In this document: one piece after another, positions 43,712 through 50,689 of the stretch
How the letters are laid out: the number at the start of each line of letters is the position of its first letter
Position numbering within the stretch: position 1 is the stretch's first letter
NCBI RefSeq assembly: GCF_014266025.1
Contig: NZ_JACMYC010000001.1
Location: 640,537-704,536 of the forward strand
Reading direction: 5' to 3'
Source: Nocardioides deserti
Lineage (GTDB): Bacteria > Actinomycetota > Actinomycetes > Propionibacteriales > Nocardioidaceae
DNA: 64,000 nt
Program-made: the position numbers and the translations under genes
The notes under the pieces: model-generated
What the model saw: only the letters and a program-made list of their open reading frames with translations
Database searches by the model: none
Told to the model about the DNA's origin: nothing

Positions 43712-44626
43712 CTACAGCGGGAAGTGCACGCCGGTCAGCTCCTCGGAGCGCTCCCAGAGCCGGCGAGCGAGGTCGGGGTCGAGAGCGGCGGGGGCGCGGC
43801 GGGCGGTGGTCGGCCAGCCCTGCATCTCACCGGGACCGTGGGGGCCGACGTAGGTGTTGCCCGGGACGTCCATGGTGGCGGCGTACAACGTCGGCAGCGC
43901 GCCCTGCCACGGCTGCATGCCGGCGAGCCGGTGGCCCCAGGAGCCGACCCAGGTGAGCACGGCGTTGCCGGAGCTCGCCGTGATCGCCGTGGCCGTCGAG
44001 CCGGGGTGGGCGCCGGTCGCGCGGAGCGTCGAGCCGGCCGCGGTCAGCCGCCGTTGGAGCTCGGCGAGGAAGAGCAGGTTCGCGAGCTTCGAGGCGGCGT
44101 ACGCCGCGTAGGGGCGGTAGGTGCGTCGCTCCCAGCCGAGGTCGTCCGGGTCGAGGTCGCCGTGCAGGTGCGCCCGGGAGCCGGTGACCACCACGCGGTC
44201 GGTGAGTCGCGGCAGCAGGAGGTTGGTCAGCGCGAAGTGGCCGAGGTGGTTGGTGGCCAGCGTCGTCTCGAAGCCGTCGGCGGTGCGGCCGAACGGCATC
44301 CCGAGGACCCCGGCGTTGTTGACGAGCACGTCGACGCGGTCGAGGTCGTCGGCGAACGCCCGCACCGAGGCCAGGTCGGCGACGTCGAGCACACGCACCT
44401 CGACGCGGCCCTCGTCCCGGCCGGGCAGGTCCGCAGCCACCCGCTCCCCCTTCGCCCGGTCGCGCACCGCGAGCACGACCTGGCCACCGGCCCCCGCCAG
44501 CGCCCGCGCGACCTCGAGCCCGATCCCGCTGCTCGCCCCCGTCACCACGAACCGGCGGCCGTCCTGCGGCGGCACCTCCCGCCAGCGAGGCACGCGGGTC
44601 CGGTGGATCTCGGGCAGCTTCGGCAC
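43712..44626 (-). CDS. SDR family oxidoreductase (retinol-dehydrogenase-like)
   Basis: A 304-residue short-chain dehydrogenase. It has RRFVVTGASSGIGLEVARAL (nucleotide loop), RVEVRVLDVADLASVRAF, VDVLVNNAGVLGMPFGRTAD, LATNHLGHFALTNLLLPRL, and the catalytic YxxxK in YAAYAASKLANLLF. These NNAGV/TNHLGHF features are usual in the retinol-dehydrogenase-like group. The substrate is unknown. GTG 44626 gives a normal N-terminus (VPKLPEIHRTRV) but has only a weak ribosome site. Monocistronic. Confidence 0.9.
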   Translation of the reverse strand: MPKLPEIHRTRVPRWREVPPQDGRRFVVTGASSGIGLEVARALAGAGGQVVLAVRDRAKGERVAADLPGRDEGRVEVRVLDVADLASVRAFADDLDRVDVLVNNAGVLGMPFGRTADGFETTLATNHLGHFALTNLLLPRLTDRVVVTGSRAHLHGDLDPDDLGWERRTYRPYAAYAASKLANLLFLAELQRRLTAAGSTLRATGAHPGSTATAITASSGNAVLTWVGSWGHRLAGMQPWQGALPTLYAATMDVPGNTYVGPHGPGEMQGWPTTARRAPAALDPDLARRLWERSEELTGVHFPL

Positions 44627-44734
44627 GGGCGTCAGCCTGCCACGACACGCCCGGGCCCCGGGCCCGACTTGTGCGAGGGCGACGTGTCGGGAACGGTGGG
44701 TCGGGACCTGCACACGATCTGGAGGAGGCGAGCT

Positions 44735-45019
44735 GTGCTCACCCTCACCGAGAACGCCAGCACCATCGTGAAGGACATCTCCACCCAGCCCGGGCAGCCC
44801 GAGACGGCAGGCCTGCGCATCACCTCCGAGAGCGCGACGGAGCCGGCCTTCGCCGTCACCGCCGCCCCGGCCGCCGAGCCGGGCGACCAGGTGGTCGAGC
44901 AGTCGGGCGCGACGGTCTACCTCGACGAGGCGGCCGCGGTCATGCTCGATGACAAGGTGCTCGACGCCGCCGTGGACCCGACCGGCAAGGTGGAGTTCGC
45001 GCTGGGCCTCCAGGCCTGA
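44735..45019 (+). CDS. HesB/IscA-like protein without cysteines
   Basis: A 94-residue protein with the A-type carrier fold outline: VLTLTENASTIVKDISTQPG, a beta segment around GLRITSESATEPAFAV, and GATVYLDEAAAVMLDDKVLD. True IscA/HesB carriers use three cysteines to hold an iron-sulfur cluster; this protein has none, so it cannot do so in the usual way. Related cysteine-free proteins occur in actinobacteria under HesB-type names. GGAGGAGG precedes GTG 44735. A strong hairpin follows the stop. Confidence 0.65.
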   Translation: MLTLTENASTIVKDISTQPGQPETAGLRITSESATEPAFAVTAAPAAEPGDQVVEQSGATVYLDEAAAVMLDDKVLDAAVDPTGKVEFALGLQA

Positions 45020-45036
45020 CGCGACCCCGGCACTCC

Positions 45037-45073
45037 CAGCAGGGCCCCGACCGCCACGGTCGGGGCCTTGCTG
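45037..45073 (+). terminator. Strong rho-independent-like terminator
   Basis: GGCCCCGACCG (45043-45053) pairs with CGGTCGGGGCC (45057-45067) around a 3-nt loop, and the stem extends outward to 45037 and 45073 through a G-T pair. It sits 17 bases after the stop of the HesB-like gene. No long T run, but the stem is very stable. Confidence 0.8.
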
Positions 45074-45131
45074 CATCCCCGCTGCGTCCCCGGCCGGGCG
45101 CGGCCACCACCGGGTTGGCAGGATCGGCGTC

Positions 45132-46130
45132 ATGCCCACGACGACCCGAGAGATCCACCTCGCCTCCCGTCCCACCGGCTGGCCGGTGCCGGAGAACTTC
45201 CGCACCGTCATCACCGAGCTCGCCGACCCCGGCCCGGGCGAGGTCCTCGTCCGCAACACCGTCCTCTCGGTCGACCCCTACATGCGTGGGCGGATGAACG
45301 ACACGAAGTCCTACGTCCCGCCGTTCGCCCTCGACGCCCCGCTCGAGGGCGGCGCGGTCGGCGAGGTGCTCGCCTCCGGCGACGACCGCTTCTCCCCCGG
45401 CGACACCGTGCTGCACCAGGCCGGGTGGCGCGAGCACGCCCTGCTGCCGGCCGACCAGGTCCGCAAGGTGGACGTCTCCCAGGTCCCGGCCAGCGCCTAC
45501 CTCGGCGTGCTCGGCATGCCCGGGCTCACGGCGTACGTCGGGCTCACCCGCATCGCCCCCGTCCAGGAGGGCGACACGGTCTTCGTATCAGGTGCCGCGG
45601 GCGCGGTCGGCTCGGTGGCCGGCCAGGTTGCCCGCGAGCTGGGCGCGAGCAAGGTCGTCGGCTCGGCCGGGTCCCCGGAGAAGGTGCGCTGGCTGACCGA
45701 GGACCTCGGCTTCGACGCGGCGTTCGACTACCACGACGGCCCGGTCGCCGCGCAGCTGAAGGAGCACGGGCCGGTCGACGTCTACTTCGACAACGTCGGC
45801 GGCGAGCACCTCGAGGCGGCCATCCAGCGGATGGCCGACTTCGGGCGGATCGCCGCCTGCGGCGCGATCGCGTCGTACAACGACACCGAGCCGACCCCGG
45901 GCCCGCGCAACATGTTCATGGTCGTGCAGAAGCGGATCAGCCTGCGCGGCTTCATCGTCACCGACCACGGCGACGCCGCCCACGACTTCTACGCCCGCGC
46001 CGGAGCCTGGGTGGCCGAGGGCAAGGTGAAGCACCGCGAGACCTTCACCGAGGGGCTCGACAGCACCGTCGACGCGTTCCTCGGCCTGCACCGCGGCGAC
46101 AACATCGGCAAGATGCTCGTCCGGCTCTGA
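45132..46130 (+). CDS. NADP-dependent MDR oxidoreductase (leukotriene-B4 dehydrogenase type)
   Basis: A 332-residue zinc-free medium-chain reductase. The N-terminus REIHLASRPTGWPVPENF, the SVDPYMRGRMND segment, the GMPGLTAYVGLTRIA block, the cofactor loop FVSGAAGAVGSVAGQVAREL and DVYFDNVGGEHLEAAIQRM are characteristic of the YfmJ/CurA and leukotriene-B4 12-hydroxydehydrogenase group. These reduce enones and alkenals with NADPH. It starts at ATG 45132 and is followed by a long palindrome shared with the convergent gene. Confidence 0.92.
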   Translation: MPTTTREIHLASRPTGWPVPENFRTVITELADPGPGEVLVRNTVLSVDPYMRGRMNDTKSYVPPFALDAPLEGGAVGEVLASGDDRFSPGDTVLHQAGWREHALLPADQVRKVDVSQVPASAYLGVLGMPGLTAYVGLTRIAPVQEGDTVFVSGAAGAVGSVAGQVARELGASKVVGSAGSPEKVRWLTEDLGFDAAFDYHDGPVAAQLKEHGPVDVYFDNVGGEHLEAAIQRMADFGRIAACGAIASYNDTEPTPGPRNMFMVVQKRISLRGFIVTDHGDAAHDFYARAGAWVAEGKVKHRETFTEGLDSTVDAFLGLHRGDNIGKMLVRL

Positions 46131-46161
46131 CCTGGCTCTGGACCTGGGTGTCGGTTCCTCC

Positions 46162-46231
46162 AGGTATGTCGCTGGACCGTCACCCCCCACGGTGAGCTCA
46201 CCCTGGGAAGTGACGGTTCGCCTGCATACCT
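46162..46231. terminator. Nested palindrome between convergent genes
   Basis: Outer arms AGGTATG (46162-46168) and CATACCT (46225-46231); after a symmetric 7-nt internal loop, ACCGTCA (46176-46182) pairs with TGACGGT (46211-46217); at the centre GGTGAGCTCACC (46191-46202) is itself a palindrome. The outer right arm reaches into the stop codon of the minus-strand gene. It is probably a bidirectional terminator. Confidence 0.6.
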
Positions 46232-46433
46232 AGGGGAGACGACTCCCGCCGGCGGCTCGCGGACCCGGCTCGTCACGGAGGTACCACGCCACCCAGGTGA
46301 CCGGGAAGAACAACCCGGCGACGAGGGCCACGCCCGGGCCGTGACCGCGGCGGCGCTCGCCGACCGCGGTCAGCCCGGCCAGCGCGAGGACGGCCGCGCC
46401 GGCGATGAGAGCGACGGCGAGCCCGAGGTCCAT
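46230..46433 (-). CDS. Small two-helix membrane protein
   Basis: A 67-residue product. It begins MDLGLAVALIAGAAVLALAG, a first membrane helix, then the basic loop GERRRGHGP and a second helix GVALVAGLFFPVTWVAWYLR. No family was recognised. The ATG at 46433 follows the SARP gene by 22 bp on the same strand, so they could share a transcript. The stop (TAG) lies inside the shared terminator palindrome. Confidence 0.55.
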   Translation of the reverse strand: MDLGLAVALIAGAAVLALAGLTAVGERRRGHGPGVALVAGLFFPVTWVAWYLRDEPGPRAAGGSRLP

Positions 46434-46455
46434 GCCGCCCAGTCTCGCCCGCGCC

Positions 46456-47220
46456 TCAGGCGCTGTCGAGGGGCCGCCCCAGCATCGACCCGACGAGCCG
46501 GCGGATGACCGGGGAGGGCGAGAGGCCGAGCTCGTCGGCGAGGAGCCGGCGGTAGTGGTCGTACTGCCGCAGCGCCTCCGCGTGGTTGCCCTCGGCCAGG
46601 TGCACCTCGACGACGCGGCGGTGGGCGCTCTCGCGCAGCGGCTCGGAGCGCACCGCCTCGAGCGCCGCGCCGAGCGCCTCCTCGTGCCGGCCGTCCGCGC
46701 GCAGCACCTCCGAGGAACGCTCGAGCGCGTGCAGCCGCAGCTGCCGGTAGCTCTCCCGCTCGACATCGAGCCACTCGTCGCGCCACGTCGGCAGCAGGTC
46801 CTCGCGCCACAGCCGAGCGCGCTCCGCTCCGGGCCGCAGCCCCTCGCGCAGCTCGTGCGCCGCCTGCTCGGCCTCCCACAGGTCGACGACGACATCGCCG
46901 CTGAGCCGCACCGCGGTCGCCGTGCACTGCACGAGCGTCCGGCCCCGCGGCCGCGGCAGCCGCCACAGCACCGTGCGCAGGCTCGCCGTCGCACGCGCTG
47001 GCTCGGCGTCCATCCACAGCCGCTCCGCGAGCGCCGTTCGTGGGACCTTCGCACGCCGGTGCACGACGGCCAGGTGCGCCAGCAGTCGCTGCGCCGGCCG
47101 GGTGACGTCGAGCTCGTCCTCACCGAAGTGAAGACAGAAGCCGCCGATGAGTGACAACCGCAGCTGCGGCGCCGGCGTCAGGTCCATGCCCCCGGCAGTT
47201 CCCTTGAGCACGGCTCTCAT
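46456..47220 (-). CDS. SARP/AfsR-type transcriptional regulator with BTAD domain
   Basis: A 254-residue SARP. The N-terminal OmpR-like winged helix has LRLSLIGGFCLHFGEDELDV, RRAKVPRTALAERLWMDAEP and ASLRTVLWRLPRPRG. The BTAD helical repeat domain follows, with LWREDLLPTWRDEWLDVERE, RADGRHEEALGAALEAVRSE and NHAEALRQYDHYRRLLADEL. It has no ATPase part. SARPs activate genes by binding heptamer direct repeats spaced 11 bp, and exactly that pattern lies upstream of this gene. Starts at 47238, 47220 and 47187 are all possible; 47220 is used. Confidence 0.85.
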   Translation of the reverse strand: MRAVLKGTAGGMDLTPAPQLRLSLIGGFCLHFGEDELDVTRPAQRLLAHLAVVHRRAKVPRTALAERLWMDAEPARATASLRTVLWRLPRPRGRTLVQCTATAVRLSGDVVVDLWEAEQAAHELREGLRPGAERARLWREDLLPTWRDEWLDVERESYRQLRLHALERSSEVLRADGRHEEALGAALEAVRSEPLRESAHRRVVEVHLAEGNHAEALRQYDHYRRLLADELGLSPSPVIRRLVGSMLGRPLDSA

Positions 47221-47252
47221 CCACACCCCCTGGGGCATTTCCGGACGCCGTT

Positions 47253-47325
47253 GACGCGACGGAGACGCCTCAGGGACGCGACGGCGACGCGACAGCGACG
47301 CGACGGGGGCGCATCGGCGACGCGA
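47253..47325. promoter_or_regulatory. Run of 11-bp-spaced heptamers, candidate SARP operator
   Basis: GACGCGA occurs at 47253, 47275, 47286, 47297 and 47319. A variant GACGCCT is at 47264 and a weaker GGCGCAT at 47308. All seven start exactly 11 bp apart, one helical turn, which is the spacing SARP proteins recognise. The array starts 33 bp from the SARP gene and ends 144 bp before the manganese catalase gene, so it could serve either or both. The match of pattern and neighbouring gene is strong; binding is inferred. Confidence 0.7.
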
Positions 47326-47468
47326 GGGTGCACGCCGGCGCGGACGGCGGGTGCCACGCCGGCGACGGCGTGGCGGCGTACGCCGTCGCGGACGGCGGGA
47401 TCACGGCTGGCCGGGAGCGTGCTCCTCACCGGGTGCTGCGGAGGCACCCACGACGAAAGGCGCGACCC

Positions 47469-48386
47469 ATGTACCGACACACCAGCGAGCTGCAGTTCTC
47501 GGCGAAGCCGGAGCGGCCCGACGCCCTCTTCGCCGCGAAGCTCCAGGAGCTCGTCGGCGGTCAGTTCGGCGAGATGACCGTGATGATGCAGTACCTCTGG
47601 CAGGGCTGGAACTGCCGCATCCCCGGCAAGTACAAGGACATGATCCTCGACATCGGCACCGAGGAGATCGGCCACGTCGAGATGCTCGTGACGATGATGG
47701 CCCGTCTGCTCGAGGGCGCCCCGTCCGAGACCCAGGCCGAGGCCGCCGCCGCCAACCCGGCCCTCGCCGCCGTGCTCGGCGGCCAGAACGTCCAGCACGC
47801 GATCGTCACCGGCGGCGCCGCGATGCCCACCAACAGCCAGGGCGTGCCGTGGAACGGCGGCTACATCGTCGCCAGCGGCAACCTGCTGGCCGACTTCCGC
47901 AGCAACGTGTCGGCCGAGGCGCAGAGCCGGCTCCAGACCGCGCGGGTCTACCAGATGACCGACGACCCGGGCGTGAAGGACATGCTCCAGTTCAACCTCG
48001 CCCGCGACACCTTCCACCAGCAGCAGTGGTTGCTCGGCATCGAGCAGCTCATCGAGGACGGCTTCACCGACGGCATCGAGGACTCGCTGGCCGCGGAGGA
48101 GAAGGACGAGCCCGGGCGCACGTTCTACAGCTTCCACGAGGGCAGCACCGCCGCCGAGGGCCGCTGGGCCCAGGGCACCACGCTGATCGGCGACAAGGAG
48201 ATCCAGTTCTCCCCCGGCGTCGCGCTGACCGACGACGTCCAGCAGGTGCCGGCGCCCGACCCGCTGCTGTTCGCGACCTACGACGGCAGCATGGGCCCCG
48301 GCAAGCCCGGCAACGCCGCCGGCGCCTACGGCCAGGGCGCCGAGAACCTGCTGCACAAGGCCAAGGAGAAGCTCACCGGCGAGTGA
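47469..48386 (+). CDS. Manganese catalase family protein
   Basis: A 305-residue non-haem, dimanganese catalase. The ferritin-like bundle has GQFGEMTVMMQYLWQGWNCR, DIGTEEIGHVEMLVTMMARL with the metal-binding glutamate and histidine, and FNLARDTFHQQQWLLGIEQL with the second histidine, matching E/EH/E/H ligands of manganese catalase. It breaks down peroxide without haem, a second catalase in the window besides KatE. ATG 47469 follows AAAGG. It is 25 bp ahead of a putative manganese exporter and downstream of the 11-bp repeat array. Confidence 0.9.
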   Translation: MYRHTSELQFSAKPERPDALFAAKLQELVGGQFGEMTVMMQYLWQGWNCRIPGKYKDMILDIGTEEIGHVEMLVTMMARLLEGAPSETQAEAAAANPALAAVLGGQNVQHAIVTGGAAMPTNSQGVPWNGGYIVASGNLLADFRSNVSAEAQSRLQTARVYQMTDDPGVKDMLQFNLARDTFHQQQWLLGIEQLIEDGFTDGIEDSLAAEEKDEPGRTFYSFHEGSTAAEGRWAQGTTLIGDKEIQFSPGVALTDDVQQVPAPDPLLFATYDGSMGPGKPGNAAGAYGQGAENLLHKAKEKLTGE

Positions 48387-48411
48387 GCGACGAACCTCGG
48401 AGACCGGACCG

Positions 48412-49530
48412 ATGACCGAGCTGCTGCTGCGCCCGCTGGCCGACGCCTTCATGGAGGTCGGCGTGTTCGTCGCCCTCCTGGTGGTGCCCTTCGGCTGGGC
48501 GCGCCATCGGTGGGGCCACCGGCTGGACGACGCCCTGGAGCGTCACCGCCGGCTGGGTCCGCTGGTGGCCGCCCTGCTGACGGTCCCGCCGGGCTGCGGC
48601 GGCGCGATCATCGTGATGTCGGTCTACGCCCGAGGAGCCGTCAGCTACGGCGCTGCGATCGCCGCGCTCGTCGCCACCATGGGCGACGCGTCGTGGGTGC
48701 TGCTCGCGGCCGACCCGGTGCTGACGCTCCAGCTCAAGGTGCTGCTGGTCGCCACGGGCGCGGCGACGGGGTACGTCGTGGACGCTGCGGGCATCGCCCC
48801 GCGACGTCGCGTCGACACCGTCGCCCGCCCGGCGGCCGCGGCACCGGCCCCGGTGCCCGTGCCGGTGCCGACGCCCGGCGCGGCCGCGGCCGCGCCGGCC
48901 CGGCGGCGTACCGTCCTGATGGAGGCCGCCACCTTGCCCGCCCTGATGTGGCTGCTGCTGGGGGCGGGCGCGACGGTCAGCCTGCCGGCGACGTTCGAGC
49001 TGGTCGACCCGGCCGAGCTGGGGAACGCGCTGCTCGGTGGCGTCGACCCCTACCTGGCGATCGGTCTGGTCGGCTCGGTGCTGGCGGTCGGCTTCTTCCT
49101 GCGCAACGGCTGCAAGCTGGCCGACGACACCGTCGACGGCGAGCCGACGTCGATGCAGCAGGTGCTCGCCAAGGGCGCGGACGAGGTGTCGTTCGTGACC
49201 GTCTGGGTCGCCATCGCGTACCTCGCGTGGTCCCTGCTCACGCACCTCACCGGCTTCGACGGCTCGCAGCTGCCGGTGCTCGGCTTCGCCGGCGTCGTCG
49301 TCGGCGCGCTGGTCGGGCTGATCCCCGGCTGTGCCGTGCAGATCGTCTTCGCCGGGTTGTTCCTGGCCGGCGGCATGCCGCTGTCGACCCTCGTCGCGAA
49401 CACCATCAGCCAGGACGGCGACGCGCTCATCCCGCTCCTTGCGATGGAGCACCGCTCGGCGCTGCTCGCGACCGTGCTCACCACGATCCCGGCGGTCCTC
49501 GTCGGGTCGCTCCTGCTCGTGCTCACCTGA
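48412..49530 (+). CDS. Putative manganese/heavy-metal transporter (PF11449-like, about 10 TM)
   Basis: A 372-residue multi-spanning protein. It has two inverted halves, each with a conserved loop: LTVPPGCGGAIIVMSVYARG in the first and GLIPGCAVQIVFAGLFLAGG in the second, plus the TISQDGDALIPLLAMEH segment. These match the putative 10-TM metal exporter family that NCBI names putative manganese transporter. A proline- and alanine-rich loop splits the halves. Twenty-five bases after manganese catalase, it probably adjusts manganese for that enzyme. The direction of transport is unproven. Confidence 0.75.
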   Translation: MTELLLRPLADAFMEVGVFVALLVVPFGWARHRWGHRLDDALERHRRLGPLVAALLTVPPGCGGAIIVMSVYARGAVSYGAAIAALVATMGDASWVLLAADPVLTLQLKVLLVATGAATGYVVDAAGIAPRRRVDTVARPAAAAPAPVPVPVPTPGAAAAAPARRRTVLMEAATLPALMWLLLGAGATVSLPATFELVDPAELGNALLGGVDPYLAIGLVGSVLAVGFFLRNGCKLADDTVDGEPTSMQQVLAKGADEVSFVTVWVAIAYLAWSLLTHLTGFDGSQLPVLGFAGVVVGALVGLIPGCAVQIVFAGLFLAGGMPLSTLVANTISQDGDALIPLLAMEHRSALLATVLTTIPAVLVGSLLLVLT

Positions 49531-49549
49531 ACCGACCGGAGGAACACCG

Positions 49550-49852
49550 ATGTCCCACCTCGTCCCGCCCGTCACGCCGCCCGTCATCCCACTGGTCGCC
49601 GCCCGGCCGCGCGCCAGCGTCGTGCCGCTCTCCACGACCCGGCTCCACCTGCTCCTCGCGGCGGTCGCCGCCGTGCTCGGCGCCGCCACCGGCACCCCGG
49701 CGGCGCTGGTCGCCGCCGCGGCCGTGCTCGCCGTGGTGGCCCTACGCGCGTGGGTCGTCCACGGAGGTGCTGGGGTCCTCGCCGACCCGCATGACGCCCA
49801 CCCGCTCGACCCGGCCGGCGATCCCGGCCAGGGCCTGGCTCAGGCCGCGTAG
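49550..49852 (+). CDS. Hypothetical membrane protein, 100 residues
   Basis: The product begins MSHLVPPVTPPVIPLVAARP and has one or two hydrophobic helices (RLHLLLAAVAAVLGAATG and LVAAAAVLAVVALRAWVV), then a short acidic tail. No known family. A good GGAGGA sits before ATG 49550 and the gap to the transporter is only 19 bp, so co-transcription is likely. Its last 111 bp overlap the end of the convergent hemerythrin gene, which makes one of the two 3' ends doubtful. Confidence 0.5.
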   Translation: MSHLVPPVTPPVIPLVAARPRASVVPLSTTRLHLLLAAVAAVLGAATGTPAALVAAAAVLAVVALRAWVVHGGAGVLADPHDAHPLDPAGDPGQGLAQAA

Positions 49853-50467
49853 CCGGCGCGCGGTGGGGACGGTGGACCTCTCCGCACCGCGGTCGAGCAC
49901 GTCGCGGGAGCGGTCGATGACGGTCAGCGGCAGACCGGCCAAGGCGTTGCCGGGTGGCCGCCGCGCGACCGTGGGGTGCGGGCGCGTTGGTGCGGTACGG
50001 CGTACCGCCTCCCACGCGAGGCCGAGCGCGCGCAGCTGCGCGGGTGGCACGAGCTCCTGCAGCCGCGGGAGCAGCTCGTCCTCCTCGTCGCGGACGTCCT
50101 CGCGCAGCACCTCGATCAGCCGCTCGATGACCGGCCGGCGCTCCTCCTCGCTCGGCTCCTCGGAGTCGAGCTGCACCACCAGGTGGTTGACCTCCTGGTG
50201 CTCCTGCTCGACCTGGAGCGTCAGCCGCTCCCCCTCGTCGCCGGGCAGGATCCGGCGCAGCGCCGGCCAGAGCACCGACTCCTCGGCGAACGCGTGCGGG
50301 AAGACCAGCCGGTTGATCTCGCGGAGCACCGCCCGCTGCTCCTGACCCTCGCTGCCCTCGAGCTGGTGGAGCAGCTCGTCGAGGCGGACGTGGTCGCGGC
50401 GCTGACGGTTCAGGATGCTCCACTCGCCCCCGAGCTCGGCCACGGACTGGTGTGCGATCGACGTCAT
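49742..50467 (-). CDS. Hemerythrin domain-containing protein
   Basis: A 241-residue protein with an N-terminal hemerythrin HHE domain and a long C-terminal tail. Iron ligands that can be matched are H26 (RRDHVRLDELL), H58 and E62/E63 (FPHAFAEESVLWPAL) and H90 (VEQEHQEVNHLVVQL). The usual histidine of the last motif (HVxxEExxLLP) is D124 here (EDVRDEEDELLP), so the di-iron site may be altered. The C-terminus is not conserved-looking. ATG 50467 fits the domain start. It probably senses or carries oxygen or iron; function unproven. Confidence 0.8.
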   Translation of the reverse strand: MTSIAHQSVAELGGEWSILNRQRRDHVRLDELLHQLEGSEGQEQRAVLREINRLVFPHAFAEESVLWPALRRILPGDEGERLTLQVEQEHQEVNHLVVQLDSEEPSEEERRPVIERLIEVLREDVRDEEDELLPRLQELVPPAQLRALGLAWEAVRRTAPTRPHPTVARRPPGNALAGLPLTVIDRSRDVLDRGAERSTVPTARRLRGLSQALAGIAGRVERVGVMRVGEDPSTSVDDPRA

Positions 50468-50556
50468 GCCCTGTGGAGTACCCGCCCCCACCCGGGCCAG
50501 TCGCCACCTGCCCCGCGCCCGCTTGCCGGCTGCTAGCGGCGACGGGCGCGGGCGCT

Positions 50557-50626
50557 TGTAACGGACCGTCCACTGCTCTACCTGCACGCTGCAGCGTGCA
50601 GGTAGAGCGTCGAACGGTCCGTTACA
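50557..50626. repeat. 70-bp nested cruciform-capable palindrome
   Basis: The outer arms TGTAACGGACCGT (50557-50569) and ACGGTCCGTTACA (50614-50626) match exactly over 13 bp. Inside, 50576-50607 is a perfect 32-bp palindrome (left half CTCTACCTGCACGCTG). The two are separated by equal 6-nt stretches, so the extruded form would have a symmetric internal loop. It lies between the hemerythrin and S55-peptidase genes. It may terminate the peptidase transcript or be a repeat element. Confidence 0.75.
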
Positions 50627-50689
50627 TGCCGCGTCGTCCGCAAGCACGGGCAAGCACCCGGCTAGCGACCGACGCAGGACAAGCGGGTG

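Noticed and set aside
47221..48411. Manganese riboswitch (yybP-ykoY) for the manganese catalase/exporter pair
   Set aside because: No matching motif in the leader of the catalase gene, and the gap before the transporter is only 25 bp.
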